A stretch of DNA of 64,000 nucleotides from Mactra quadrangularis (Eukaryota > Mollusca > Bivalvia > Venerida > Mactridae), in contig CM046309.1 in the NCBI GenBank assembly GCA_025267735.1, positions 33,269,202 to 33,333,201 on the forward strand, read 5' to 3'. Under the pieces are notes generated by a model. It did not search any database and was not told the DNA's origin. It saw only the letters and a list, made by a program, of their open reading frames with translations. Both the position numbers and the translations under genes were made by a program. Numbering within the stretch: the first letter of the stretch is position 1; each line of letters starts with the position of its first letter. Below, piece after piece: positions 25,601 through 38,800 of this stretch.

Positions 25601-25769
25601 CTTAGTACAGAATCCATCATCTAATACGGAGTATGAGACGTAGATCTATGTCAAGCTGTGCTCGATGCAGAAGGAGGACATATCCGTAACTGTGTTCCGC
25701 GATTTTCATTTTCGAGGTGGTCGTCTTGTTTTGTGGAGTTTTCTAATATGATATTTAAAATCATGTAAA

Positions 25770-26441
25770 ATTTTCATATTTGTGTTTTCCATTTTTTTTT
25801 AAATTAGGTTCATGTAAGGGGTAAGTTTTCATTAACGCCTAGTATATTTTCTTTTGAGGTGGAGCGTTATGATATTATAGGTAATACATAATGGAAATAA
25901 GGAAGTAATGTGTGGGCTAACATATGGGAGACAAATTAACATTAAGTTACGTGTAATCAAAATTAGAATAAAACACACAGCAAACAAAACATAGACGGTA
26001 GCATCAGCTGTCCTTGACAACTGTGTGACTAATCAATAATTAATAAAAAGTTTTTTGATTATTCAAAACTTGAATACTCATTATCTAATGTTTCTATATT
26101 CACACTATTAAATAACATTAAAACTTAGACCAGGAATCTTTGAACATAACTAGTAACCGACATAATAGTATTGTCCATTGCGAAAAAACCCCACTTAAGT
26201 CAAGTTTATCTTATTTTGTTAAATACGTAATTGAAAACAAGCGTACAAAACGATATACTCGTATAATGTTGGTATACATTATTTAACAAACACGCTTGGT
26301 TATACATTTTCAGTTTCTTTTTTGTTTACGTGATGGAGCAATGATGCAAAAATGATAATAATTATAAAATCAAACGCGTTTCAGAGCCTGAAGAAGTCTA
26401 CATATTAACAAAAATAAAACAATGTTATTTCAGGCAACATA
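25770..26441. other. Interval downstream of gene C stop, nothing recognised
   Basis: AT-rich; it presumably holds the gene C 3' UTR (read leftwards from 26441), with no coding homology. Confidence 0.4.
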
Positions 26442-29400
26442 TCAGCCAAGGAAATCGAATTTAGCAGCAACTTTATGTCCGGTGTTGGTGTTTGTGGCAG
26501 CCACATGTAGTTCGGTTTCGCTAAAAGTCATTTGCACACTAACTGAGCGGTCCAATCCAGTACCTTCTAAATATATTGTAAGTGAACCAAGCAGTTTGCA
26601 ACTTGGTTCATCGACGTATGATGGGTCTTTCTCATTAGAAATATATACATTAAATGTTACCTCCGTCTGATTAACATTTAGTGGCCAATATTCTTTCTTA
26701 ACTTGACTTTCTCCCACAACAACAGATTGACCTAATTCTACATGCTTGGAAAATATATCTCTACACTTGGCCATACCAGTATCCGTGAAGAACTTCTTTG
26801 ATACTGGGTGTATATTTTCATAAAATGATTCGCTCGCGTTGACACCATATGTAAATCTACATCTTCTCTCCTTGATTACTTGTGGATCATGACCAAAGAT
26901 GACAGCTCCTTTCAAGACAGCCAGACCTGGTTCTGCAGGTATTATCAATTTTTTGTTGGGGAACCGATCTCTCACCATACATTGTAGCATCTCAGATTCA
27001 GAAAATCCACCAACTAATAGGATAGTTGAAACATCTTTGACGAGATCTTCAGTGAAGAGAGACTCCAAGTGATTTGATATCTTTTCAAATGCTTCCGTGT
27101 ACAGATTCTTCGCAGTATCAGCAATTATTCTTAGCTTGTCACCTGTCCAAATTATGCGTTCACTATATTTCGTGGCGACGTGATCCATTATTTTTTTCTC
27201 ATGTTTGCTCTCAAACAGCATGCTTAGACTAATTGGAACCTTAAACGTAATATACCCAGACAAATCTTTCGTAAGCGAGCGTTTCTTGATTTCAAACTCT
27301 CGAAAAAGACCAATGTAGTCGTCCATACTTGTCTTTTGGAATTCGTCCATCAGTGTAGGTCCAACAATATCTGATAGGAGTTCACGGAAAGCTTTATCTA
27401 TACACGTGCCTCCCCAGTCTCCACCATTGGCTGCATAAAGTTCTTTGATGGATCCGTCATCCTGAACTTGATGTATTGTTATGTCTATAGTGCCACCTGA
27501 AATAACAGATCGAAATTAAGTGATTCATATTTTGCATAACAGAGATTCTCATTTCTTACATGGTCCCTTTGCATCATAATTAATAAACCTCAAAGCCATA
27601 TCATACACCTACATGCACGAAGTATAATGAATATTTTCACTCGTGTAGCTGAAGTAGATCGATTACAAGCATTGAATTAAAATTATAATGATAATAATAA
27701 ACACCATAATATTGTCATAAAACAAACAAATTTAATCTGAACAAATTGCAAAAGAATAAAATCGAACAAAATAAAGTAGTAATACTAAATACGTAATGTC
27801 CCTTTGCAATACCTACGATATATTTTTTAGTTATATTACAACCTTTGAAGGAATTTTAAGTTCTTACCTCCTGCGTCCATCACCAAGTACTTGGACATCG
27901 GTGCAAAAGGAACAAACCCAATGCTACATCCTCTTATCGTAGTCATTGGTAAATGATGACAACACAGGCTTGCAGCTTCTGGCTCAAGGGCAATCAATAA
28001 CTGATCAGATTCGAAACCTGCCTACAAATATACAATAAAAAAAGCGTGTCATGTCATTATCAAAATAGGTTGCATCTAAAATGTATTCATTTTAATTCAA
28101 CTTCAAAATACATCATCATTCATATATATTAGATCTACGCATAAAATCAAATGATCCTCAAAATTAGACATTAAACTGATTTGTCAAAATTATTAAAAAC
28201 AAATTCATACGCAGCTATACGATTAATATGCTTATTCTTATATGCAATTCAACTTATCAATTAAAATTATACATTGTAGTGTAAAGTAACTTTAACAAAA
28301 AACATAAAAAGTTAATGTTTTACAATGCACATAAAAGGGATTAAACGGAACCCAGTTTTAGAACATTAATGAAAGTTGTGCTTATAGATACTTGAACAAT
28401 GTGTTAAATATTACCTTCTCAGCAGCTTCTCTCATAAACTGTTTTGATGCATCGTTCCAAATAGCAGGTAAAGTTAAAACCCATCTGAAGTCAGTATCAA
28501 CAATATGAGAAAATTGTTTTCGACTATGTTTCATTACACGTTCTCGCAAGTATCTAAAGCAAGCTGAAAATACATCAATGGCTGGCATCTTGTTTCCCAT
28601 TTCATCCTCTAATAAAAAGTTTCTTTGAAGATGCTGTAAAATAAATATACGTCTAATCAAGACCTTCGAATAAGATGCAACTTGTGCGCATGAGTACGTT
28701 TATGTATCATATCTAATGTTTTAATTACATGATTCAACAATCTATATATTTCAGTAGAAGTCAAAATTTGGCGGAAAGTAGTCATTTTACTCATTTTTAT
28801 TGCAGAAAATTTAATCTCTGTTAAAAGTTAACTCATATTTATAAATAGAAACAACGTATATGCAACCGATTAGCATTTTGTGAATGAAGATGTTCAAAAC
28901 ACAAATTTATATTACTTCGTTATATGTTATAACGTATAACTAACGTTACAATTTAATTTTTATATTGTATTGTTTTTACTTTTTGTAGTCTTAAATATCT
29001 TGAACAAATCGTTTTTTTCTTTTCTAGTAAATTATTGTACATTTATTGTTATCGGAAAAGGTCATGTAGATCATTTCAATACTTACAGTCTTGTTAAACA
29101 ATTTCATTTTGAATCTTCGAAAGAAAAAATGGCGTTTGTGATTATTTTCAATTGTTAATTCGGCAAATGCATTCTCAGCGTCAAATCCAAATGCTCTAAA
29201 AGTCTTATCCTCGTTGAACAGTACACATGTTGGGGTCTTGAGAGACAGTAGTGAGTCACCATTCCAATTGTTCGTAACTACCTAGAAGAAAATCAAATGA
29301 TTTATAAGTGTTAAAGGAAAGAGTAGACATTGCTTTTTAGTTTTATGTTTTAAGTTTCGAGCAAGATTACTTTCAAAACAATTATCAGCGATAATGTAAA

Positions 29401-31764
29401 GCAAAAGGTTAAAACATATAACACTGAGTCATTTTCTGTATCTACAACTATATGACACTACTGTCGTCAACTAACCATCATGTTTCGGCATAAGTGGTAG
29501 AATAAACAGTAAAATTGAAAATAGAAAATACTGAGGTAGATAGTTAAGAGATAGAAAATAGTAAAAAGCTTTGGATGACTGTTTTTCGTGCTTCAGGTCA
29601 GGCCTCTCCGGTAACCGAAGCGGTCCGGGAATTCACTAAACTGGAACAGTCCCAACCTTCATTAGTTTCACTGGCAGTCAACCCGGGCAATATATGTAAG
29701 AGAAGATAACCCGTGTCTGAAAGATGCCATATCAGGGACTTTAGCAACAGATGCAGGTAGGTCATTCCAGACTATAATGGTGCAAGGAAAAAACTGTACT
29801 TGTAGGAATCTGCGTGGGCTATGACTTGTCTGTATTCTCTAGTATTCTTCCTCCTGGTTCTTCCAATAGCTGAAGTTAAGTAATCTTCTGCCGATAAGCT
29901 TATGTTTCTTAAGCGGTTTGTAGCACATTCTGGCAGCACGTCTCTGGAACATTTCTAGTTTGGCTGTAGCAAATGATGTGTGTTGGGTAAAGACAAAAGC
30001 GCAGTATTCTAGATGAGATCTGACAAGGGCTCCGTATGCTGAAGTCTTGGTCTCCTGATTACTGATGCGAAGATTTCTCTGGAGGAATCTAAGCATACTG
30101 TTTCCTTTTTAACAACACTGTTAATGCAAGTATTCCAGCTAAGGTTGAATTGTTTATCCACACTTAGGTACCAGGCAGTTTTGACTTCTGCTATGCATGT
30201 TATGTTCTGTAGATTGTATTCTCTGGTTATTGTTTCTTGTGATATTTGAAGTGGCTGGATGAATAGATATCCACAATTTTCTTTCTCATTTAGCAAGATT
30301 TTCAAAGTCTTTCTGTAGAATCTTGGTGTCTTCGATGCTGTTTATTTCACGGTATATCACACAATTATCAGAAAATAGCCTGATTTTGAGTTCACATTTT
30401 GGTAGATCGTTGATGAATAATAGAAATGTGAGTATGCTCATGACTGTATCAAGGGGAACACCATTAACTACACTGGCTTCATCAAAGTATGCACAATCAA
30501 CGATGACTTGTTCTCGCCGGTCAGACAAGTATGTTTTATACAGAATAAGGTATATCTTCTCATCCCATAATTATGGTGTATGAGTTGCATGCGCTTGTGG
30601 GGGACTATGTCAAATGCTTTGGAGAAGTCTTACATGACAGTGTCCACGTGTTTACTCTTCTTTCTCTTGTCATCCAAGCTAAGTACCAATTCATGTACAA
30701 GTGTTAACAGCTGTGTCCCACGTCTGGATCTAAATCCATGTTGACAGATTGTAAGAATGAAATAATTTCCAGATGTTTAATTATATTTCTTGTTAGGATA
30801 AGTTCTTTTATTTTGTAACAGAGATTTGTAAGAGACGGGTCGGTAATTGCAGGCTCCCGTCTTGAAGATAGCCGTCACATTTGCATGCTTTTAGTTGTCT
30901 GGTAAAATGCCTTGTTCTAATGTTTTTTCTTTAGCATAGTGTTTGGAGCGGTGCTAGCTCCAAAGGTCTTTAAGAATCTTGGCAGGTAACAAATCTGGTC
31001 CACAGGCTTTGCTTGAATTGGTTTCTTTAGTAGTTTGGCCACTCTATCGAGTGTCTATAACAGGCATATTGGGGTATGGCTCTCTTTCAGGGGTTGGAGG
31101 GGTATTTTCATCTTCTTGTGTAAATACTGACTGATATTGCTTGTTGAGGATATTTGTTTTATCCCTTTGATCAGCATGCATTATCTCATTGTTTTAAAGT
31201 GGTGCAAGACCAACAATGTCTTTCGTACGACTCGTTGAAGGACCAGAACTTTTTTTCTGTTTATTTGGTGCAGGGACATTGTCAGGCTTAATGATTATCT
31301 CAATATATTTCTAGTATTCAGATCTTTCTTTTTTCTGGACTTTTGCTTTAAATTGATTGTAGTCAGTAATATCAGTTTAATTTTTGCTTTGGCGCTTGCG
31401 TCTATACAGTTTGTTTCTTTTAATCGGTGTTATAACATGATTTTTTGGGTGATCCAAGTTTGTGATCACTATTGTTCTTAGAATGTTTGAAAACTAAGTT
31501 TTTTATGAGCTCCTTTATATTCTCTTTAGGCTCTCCCACGCACTATTAATCAAAGTACTGAATAGACTGCATTTTACAGAATGTAATGAATCTAATTAAA
31601 TGCTCCTATTGGTTTAAAAATAAGCTGTCTATGTAATGACTTGTTATAATGTGTTTTCTTGTTTATACCTTCAATGGGTTCTCCTTGAAATCAGTTATTG
31701 TTGAAAATGCATATCCAGAGTAAGTTGTTCCAAAATCTATGGCAGCAACAATGACATATCTTGT
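26442..31764 (-). CDS. HSPA12A-like: Gene C: HSPA12-like atypical Hsp70, all conserved exons
   Basis: Exons on the minus strand: 31764-31669 (phosphate-1 loop, VAAIDFGTTYSGYAF), 29281-29087, 28633-28415 (RWVLTLPAIWNDASKQFMRE, connect-1-like), 28021-27868 (LLIALEPEAAS, ending LVMDAG) and 27496-26442 (GTIDITIH, adenosine motif LLVGGFSESEM, C-terminus DFLG then TGA). Lengths 96, 195, 219, 154 and 1055 nt sum to 573 codons with no internal stop; every boundary is GT/AG. The usual HSPA12 protein is roughly 600-690 residues, and here the N-terminus is incomplete: the first exon opens at a CAG acceptor in phase 0, so an upstream exon with the ATG must lie in about 31.8-32.9 kb and was not identified. 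Family role: ATP-binding Hsp70-like protein that lacks the canonical substrate-binding domain; implicated in stress and innate immunity. Intron 1 contains a LINE relic in the same orientation. Confidence 0.9.
29580..31560 (-). mobile_element. LINE (CR1/Jockey type) relic in gene C intron 1
   Basis: The minus strand gives, in order: a GFRSRRGTQLL-like block near 30.7 kb, a DFSKAFDIVPHKRM block near 30.6 kb, NGVPLDTVMSIL and LLFINDLPKCELKIRLFSDN (30.4-30.5 kb, active site degraded), and LRFLQRNLRISNQETKTSAY ... LVRSHLEYCAFV (29.9-30.1 kb). Stops and frameshifts interrupt it. Limits are approximate. Confidence 0.8.
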
Positions 31765-32870
31765 CTGAAATGGTAGAAGTTTGAACGGATTTTAATATAT
31801 GTTCAAATTTACAATGAAATTTTAAAGACAATTTTGTTTGATGGTCTATTTACGTTCTAATGTAAACTCGATAAATACATTTAATCAGGTGTAAATGATT
31901 AGATAGCGGCGTTTTCCGTGTCTTGATTGCGTTTGAAATTGTTTTATTCACGTTCTAGTAAGGTTTCTTTGATTTATTTGATCGTGCAATTTAACTTTCT
32001 TAACTTCAGATATGAAAACTTAATCCAATCGGTTGCACATTGTAGTTGCTTTAAATAACAAAATAAACTTATGGGTTAATGGCGTAAAATATGAAAAACC
32101 CTAAATCACGTGTTCTCAATATAAATGTTGATAATAACTATACTATTCTAGTTCACAGCAGTTCTATCTCGAAAATTTAACTTTTATTGATAATATCGCG
32201 CGAGTTGAAAATCGGAATATACAAATGCATTTAGAAGTTTAATTGTGTACATAAGCATGATCATACATAACATCAATTGCATTATCTAAGCTTAAGTAGT
32301 GAATTCAAAAGGTCAGGTTTATTTGCGTGCACTTTGTCCTTTAAACTTGTATACAAATCTGTAACATACCCCAGTATGTATTTAGTTATATCTATTGCCT
32401 GATGTTTAAAGTTTATACATTATCTTTTGCATACAATTATATCAATTTGCCAGTTTTATTTAGTTTGAATGTCAAATTCTTTTATGTGTAGCTTATTTTA
32501 GAGAGTGTTAGGACCATTGTAAAGCCAGCATTGTTCGGTTACGATAAGACACATTAGAAATGAGTACATCTTTATAATTTGATAGATGTAATATATTTGC
32601 TAGGAGTAACATGCAATACATGGCATGCTGTCCCATTGATTAAGAATAAAAGTCCTCAGTTAAATATTAGTGCTTAAATAGTTCAACCAATAAGATTAAT
32701 AAAAGTGTTAAAATAATAACTATAACATAGAACTATTTAAAAGTTCCAACTAAATGCACTAAACAACACTTCTCGCATATCCGTAAGCAAGTCATAAAAC
32801 AATATAAATCACAATTAAAATCTCTTCACGACTAAAAGATTAATTAATTAAATAAGCAAAATATTCTTAC

Positions 32871-35800
32871 CACAGCTATTTGTTCATGACCAAACATAAC
32901 AGCGCCTTTCAAGACAGCTAGACCTGGGTCTGCAGGTATGATCAACTTCTTATTTGGGAATCGATCTCTCATCATACATTGTAACATCTTAAATTCAAAA
33001 ACTCCACCAATCAAAAGAACTGTTGAAACATCTTTAATGGAAGCATCAGTGAAGAGAGACTCTAATTGATCAGTTATCTTTTCAAAAGCCTCCGTAAAGA
33101 GATTACTCACAATTTCAGCACAAATTGTAAGTTGATCATCTTTTAAAGTTATGAGTCCGCTGTATTTGGGCTTCTTTGCAAAAAATGATTTTTTCTTATT
33201 ATTTTTGTTAATGGCTTGAATCAAAGCAGGTGGAAGCTTGACGTTCAACTCAGACAAATCTTTATTGCGTTTCTGCTCTTCAAACTCTCGAAAAAGTCTA
33301 TTGTAGTTGTCCATACTTTTCTTTTGGAATTCGTCTATCAATTCATGTCCAACAATATCTGATAGGAGATCACGGAAAGCTTTATCTATGTACGTACCTC
33401 CCCAATCTCCATCACTGGCAGCATAAAGTTCTTCAATAGATCCATCGTTCTGAACGTGACGTATTGTTATGTCTATCGTGCCACCTAATTTAGTAAAGCA
33501 AAGTGTATGTTGAATTCGGGAATATTAACTTTGGCATTTTTTTGCGTGAACGCTTTATATGACAGTATAACATGGAAACCTTAACATAAGCCGTCGGATT
33601 TTCTTCACAAAAACCTTTTAATTTTAGGTCATTAATATTTGATGTTACTGCAAACGGATTGTCTTTTACGTCTAATTTATGTTAGTTTTCAATTTTGTCT
33701 TCTTCATTATTAATTCGAGGTTGGCTTTATACATTGACACGGGCACCTCTGTCTACTTTCTATTGGGAATGTACATGTAGTTCAAATTTAACCTAGTTGG
33801 GAATAAATATATGAAAAGATAACGAAAAAAATCAATTAATTTCCGTAAAGTTCAAAGAGGACTAAAATAGTGTTCGGCACTATTTGGCAAATGGATGGAA
33901 CTTTAATCTGGTTCTAATTTCCTAAGAAATTAAAAAACCAAGTTCAACAGGTGCCAAAAAAACAACTAAAAAAACTTAAAATAACCTACCTCCAGCGTCT
34001 AGCACCACACACTGAGATGGTAGTTTAAAACAGACAAAATCCTTATTGTCGCCTTCAACTGGAGTTTTTGTGAAATATCGACAGTATGTACTAGCAGCTT
34101 CTGGTTCATGGGCAATCAATAATTCATCTAAGTCAAATCCAGCCTGTAAATTAAGCAATGTATTAAACATATTGATTATAATCTGTCCACATTCGTACAA
34201 CCACCAAATCGATAAAGGGAGATTTGTTGTTTTATTTTGCTATTATTGCCTATCTTGCTTAGTTTACATCATTGTTACAGTCGTATTAATTATTTTCACA
34301 ATTGTCGGGAAAAGAAACTATTTTGCTAATTTGACTTTTCATTATTGGCATTTTACTCATCATTTGACCAAAAAGATAGCTTGTTATCCAGTTAGTTACT
34401 GATTGTTAAGTTACGTATTAATCTCATAGATATAATACACTTTCCGTTTAATAACAAAAATGACTGTTATAAAAACACTAGCGTGGTTAAATTTAAATGA
34501 TAAGCAACTCTAACTAACATTGCTGGTGTTTGCATTCGTAATTTGTCATCCCATATATCCAGAACATTTGCAATCAATAACCAATTTTACAGGAATCAGT
34601 AGAGTGTAACATTTAATAGAACAACAATTAAGAACACAGTCTCATTTGGCCGTATTGTATCTGAGATTAATCAAAGACAAATATTAAAGGGGCTGCAATA
34701 TGAGAGGTACAGCCGCGGATCATATTATTATAAACAAAATGGCGTCTACGTGATGCGCTTTATAAGATGTTGGCGTTTAGGGTCTGTTTACATATTGCTC
34801 AAGAGTTAACTTAAACGTAATTGATGATGATGTCATAGTACAACGTCATACCAATGACGTCATTACTTATTTTTCCAAGGAAAAGGTTTTGTTTTGGTTT
34901 CTGCTTGTATTTACTTCTGTAATGGGAAAATCTAAAGATTTAAGCACTTGTGTTAAAAATTTAATTGTTAAAAAAATATCTGAACGAAAAAAATATTCAG
35001 AAATAGGTAGACACTTAAATTTAAATAGACGTTCAGTATATACTGAAGTAAAATGGTTTCATAAGCGGGTAAGTACTGAAAATTAACAAAGAACTGGGAG
35101 GAAAACTTGACACTCGCGATGAACGAGAACTTATAAGGTTAGTTAAACAGAACCGTGTTTTACCGTTGGCGGATATTACTGACACATTTAACCAGCATAG
35201 AGACAGTACTGTTTCTGCAGTTACCTTGAAAAGATATCATTGATTCAAATCTCGTAGTTGCAAGACATTTCTCATCTAGACCATATATTTTTCAGGATGA
35301 AAGTGCCCCCGTACATAGGACCCGTATAGTCTCACAGTTTAAACAAATTAACAGTATTCCTGGAATTATGTGGCCAGCACAATTCCGCGATGCTAATATG
35401 ATAGAAAACTGTTGGTCGTTGTTGAAAACTCAGTCCATTGAACATGTAAATCGTATCTACACTATCCAAAATCTTGACAATGAAATTCGTTCAATGTGGA
35501 CTCGGAATCCCTAGTTTACATGAGAACTTGTATAGCTCCCTACCCAGGCGGATGCAGAGAATAATTGCAGCTAAGGGTGACATCATCGAATATTAAGGTA
35601 AGTTATTTAATTTTATTGTTTAATGTTTCAACAATAGCGCTAAAAGTTTTGCCTTTGTTACCAAGACGTGAATAACGTCGACGTCATTTAATTAATAATA
35701 TTACGATCCATCGTTGTTCATCTCTCTCTCGAATACAATAAATACAAGAAAAGTGTGAATGAAGCGATTGTAAACAAACACAGTCAAGTTCTTCTTTTAG

Positions 35801-38800
35801 AACCATCAAAACAGATAGGCAAAATACTTAAACGGTCTAGCATATGACCTTCTGCTCGATTTTGAAATTGCTATGGTGGTCTCTACAGCAAAACTTAACT
35901 AAATACCATCATTGTACTATCTATCTATCTTAATCTGGACGAAAATATTTTATCAACATTGTACTGATAAACTCGACGTAAAGTAAATAAAACGACCTTG
36001 ATATTTAGTTATTCGGCAACACGTTTAATATAGGACATAAATGAAAATTTGTACCGACTCTTACGATTGTAATATCAAGCGTACTTAAATTTCAAGACTC
36101 GAAACGTAAGTTACTTATGTGATAATTATTTAGTTAGGCACACATTTTACGGCCAAGCCTCGTATAAGTGTTGTTCGTCTGATCTTACGACGCATTGTCA
36201 AGTAAATTTGTTTGGACATCTTAAAGAACTTATATTTAATTTATAAACTGACAGAAATGTGTAATATATGTCAAAAGTTATAAACAACTTTCTTAGAATA
36301 TATTGACATTACTGCATAAATATAGAAGCTATCTACTTGGCCTGGCAAAAACGTATCGAGGAAGGTTTGTTAGGCAAGGTTTATTCTTTCAAGAGGCTAG
36401 TTACATACGACACAATCAAAAAGAAAATCACCTTTTTTGCAGCTTCCTTTACAAATATTTTGAATGTATCACTACAGATAACAGGTACAGTTAAAACCCA
36501 TTTAATATCTGTAACACCAATATCAGAAACTCGTTCCCGACTATGTTCCATTACACGTTCTTGCAAGTATCTAATACAGGCTGAAAGTACATCAATGGCT
36601 GGCATCTTGTTTCCCATTTCATCTTCTAATAAATGATTGCTTTGGAGTTGCTGTAAAATAAACATGGTGCTCATAAAACACGCCAAGTTTACATCTAAAG
36701 CTGGTGCTAGAGGATTGAACGAACGAAAATTGGTCGATGTATCTTTAATCGTCACAATTGGAATTATTTTGTTATATGTCGAGATGTATTGAAATCCGCG
36801 AAAAGCACACACAACTTCATAAAAACATTAAAACAAAATGCTGTTCCTATGGGTCGACACTGACACTCGTTTTAAGTTCATAAAACCGACAGTGTAAACA
36901 AAATTTATTTTATAAAACTACATGAAATTACTCTAAGAATAGTAAACGGGAGTCATTTTTGTAATGCAATGTATAATTCTTGGTTTTGGATATTTTCCTT
37001 TTTCATGTTTAGTTTTCTTCAGGTTCAAATTGTTATATGTATGTTAGATTTATGCCAAAGACAAATAAACTGTAACTATATCGAAGGATAAAACATTTGT
37101 TACTAAAAAATCTGAAACGGTTTGGAATATGAAATCCTCTCCTACTTTTCTCTTTATGTTCAAATGCTACAGGTTTTGTACCTTGCTCCTTTATCTATTT
37201 CAAATGTTATATTATAGCCACAAGACACACTTTAGAAACCAAAGGTAACCAAACGTCATTATCGAGAACAAACCAACCTCAACATCTCGTCAGGTCATCG
37301 AAATGCTGTTGCTGTAAGAAAAGTCAACGATTTTGGTCAGACAAATCATTTTAGAAAATATATATGAAATACAAATAAAAAATGCCAAACAGAAAATCAT
37401 AATACTCACTTTTGTAAACAATTTCGTTTTGAACATCCGAAAGAAAAAATATCGTTTGTGATTGTTTTCATTTACCAATTTGGCATATGCATCTTCAGCG
37501 TCATAACCAAATGCTTTAAATGTCTTATCCTTGTTGAACAATATGCATGTTAAAGTCTTGGCAGACACTAACGAGTCACATCTCCAAATACCTGTAACGA
37601 TCTGAAATGAAATATGACAGGAAATGCTTATTATAGTGTTTTTGCTATATTCAATATAGCAGGCTCAGTTGGTAACACGCAAGTCTACCGATCGAGGAGT
37701 TGTTGGTTCGATTCCCGGAAGGGCAATACTTTTGTGGAGCTTGGTCATGAAATTATTTCTACGGCCATTCTCCCTCCTACCTATGCTTTTTAACTATTGT
37801 CAGTCACTGACGAAAATATGCGCTGAGTGGTTGGTTAACAGATAAACCCAGAGATTAAGCCTTTCTACGAGGAGTGCGTAGGATGACAGGCCGCTGTTAA
37901 ATGACCTATACAATGTGTTGCTATTGCTTTAAACCTAACAAACAAACAAACATATTCAATATATCAATAAAGTATATTTAAAGCACTTAAATATCATTAA
38001 CAACGACATTTCTTCCGATCAGATTTTTGAAAAAAAATTCGTAAACTCTAATCCAGTGTTTCGTTATCATGGATAAACCCTGCCTAGCATTAGAAAATAC
38101 TAAAGAAGTATATTAATGATGCTGTTAAGCTACAGAAACATCGTGATGAACTCTGTTAAAACCAAAAGCGACCGGAGGAATATAGCTTATACCCAATAAA
38201 AAAACCACTATCAAATTGGGTTCATATTTAAAATGCAAATATAAGTGTCAATGTAGTTTAACAATTGTAATATAAAATCATGAATGTTCTTTCAAACAAC
38301 TATAATGTTACTGTGCTAACAAGAAAAGAAATTAGCAACACATTGTCATTATCAATACAAATTTATTGAACAAAACGGCCCTGAGCACCCAGGGTCGCTC
38401 ACATGACAAAACCGTGTGAACCATGAGGCGGCCAATCTTTACCCCAGAGGCATTATTTGAAATGTTTGTAGAGGATCATGTGATGCTACATACCAAACAT
38501 TAAGGCTCTATCACTTGCAGTTGCAAAAAAGAAGATTTTCTGATATATATCGATGTAAGACAAACTTGAGACCCCCGGGTTACCAGAATAAGTGCCGATT
38601 TTAACCACAGGGGCATAATTTGAACAATTTTTGTGGATATCCTCAATGTTATGCTACTTGCCAATTAGTGTAACTGTGTACAAGAACAAATTCAAGGAAA
38701 TTGTTGACGATGGATATGCGCACGCACACACACTCACGCATATTTAACCAGTCCAACACAACAGCTCATCCTGAGCACTTGCTTAGGTGAGCTAAAACAG

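Noticed and set aside
30286..30528. 80-codon minus frame as a separate gene
   Set aside because: It is the reverse-transcriptase part of the LINE relic in gene C intron 1.
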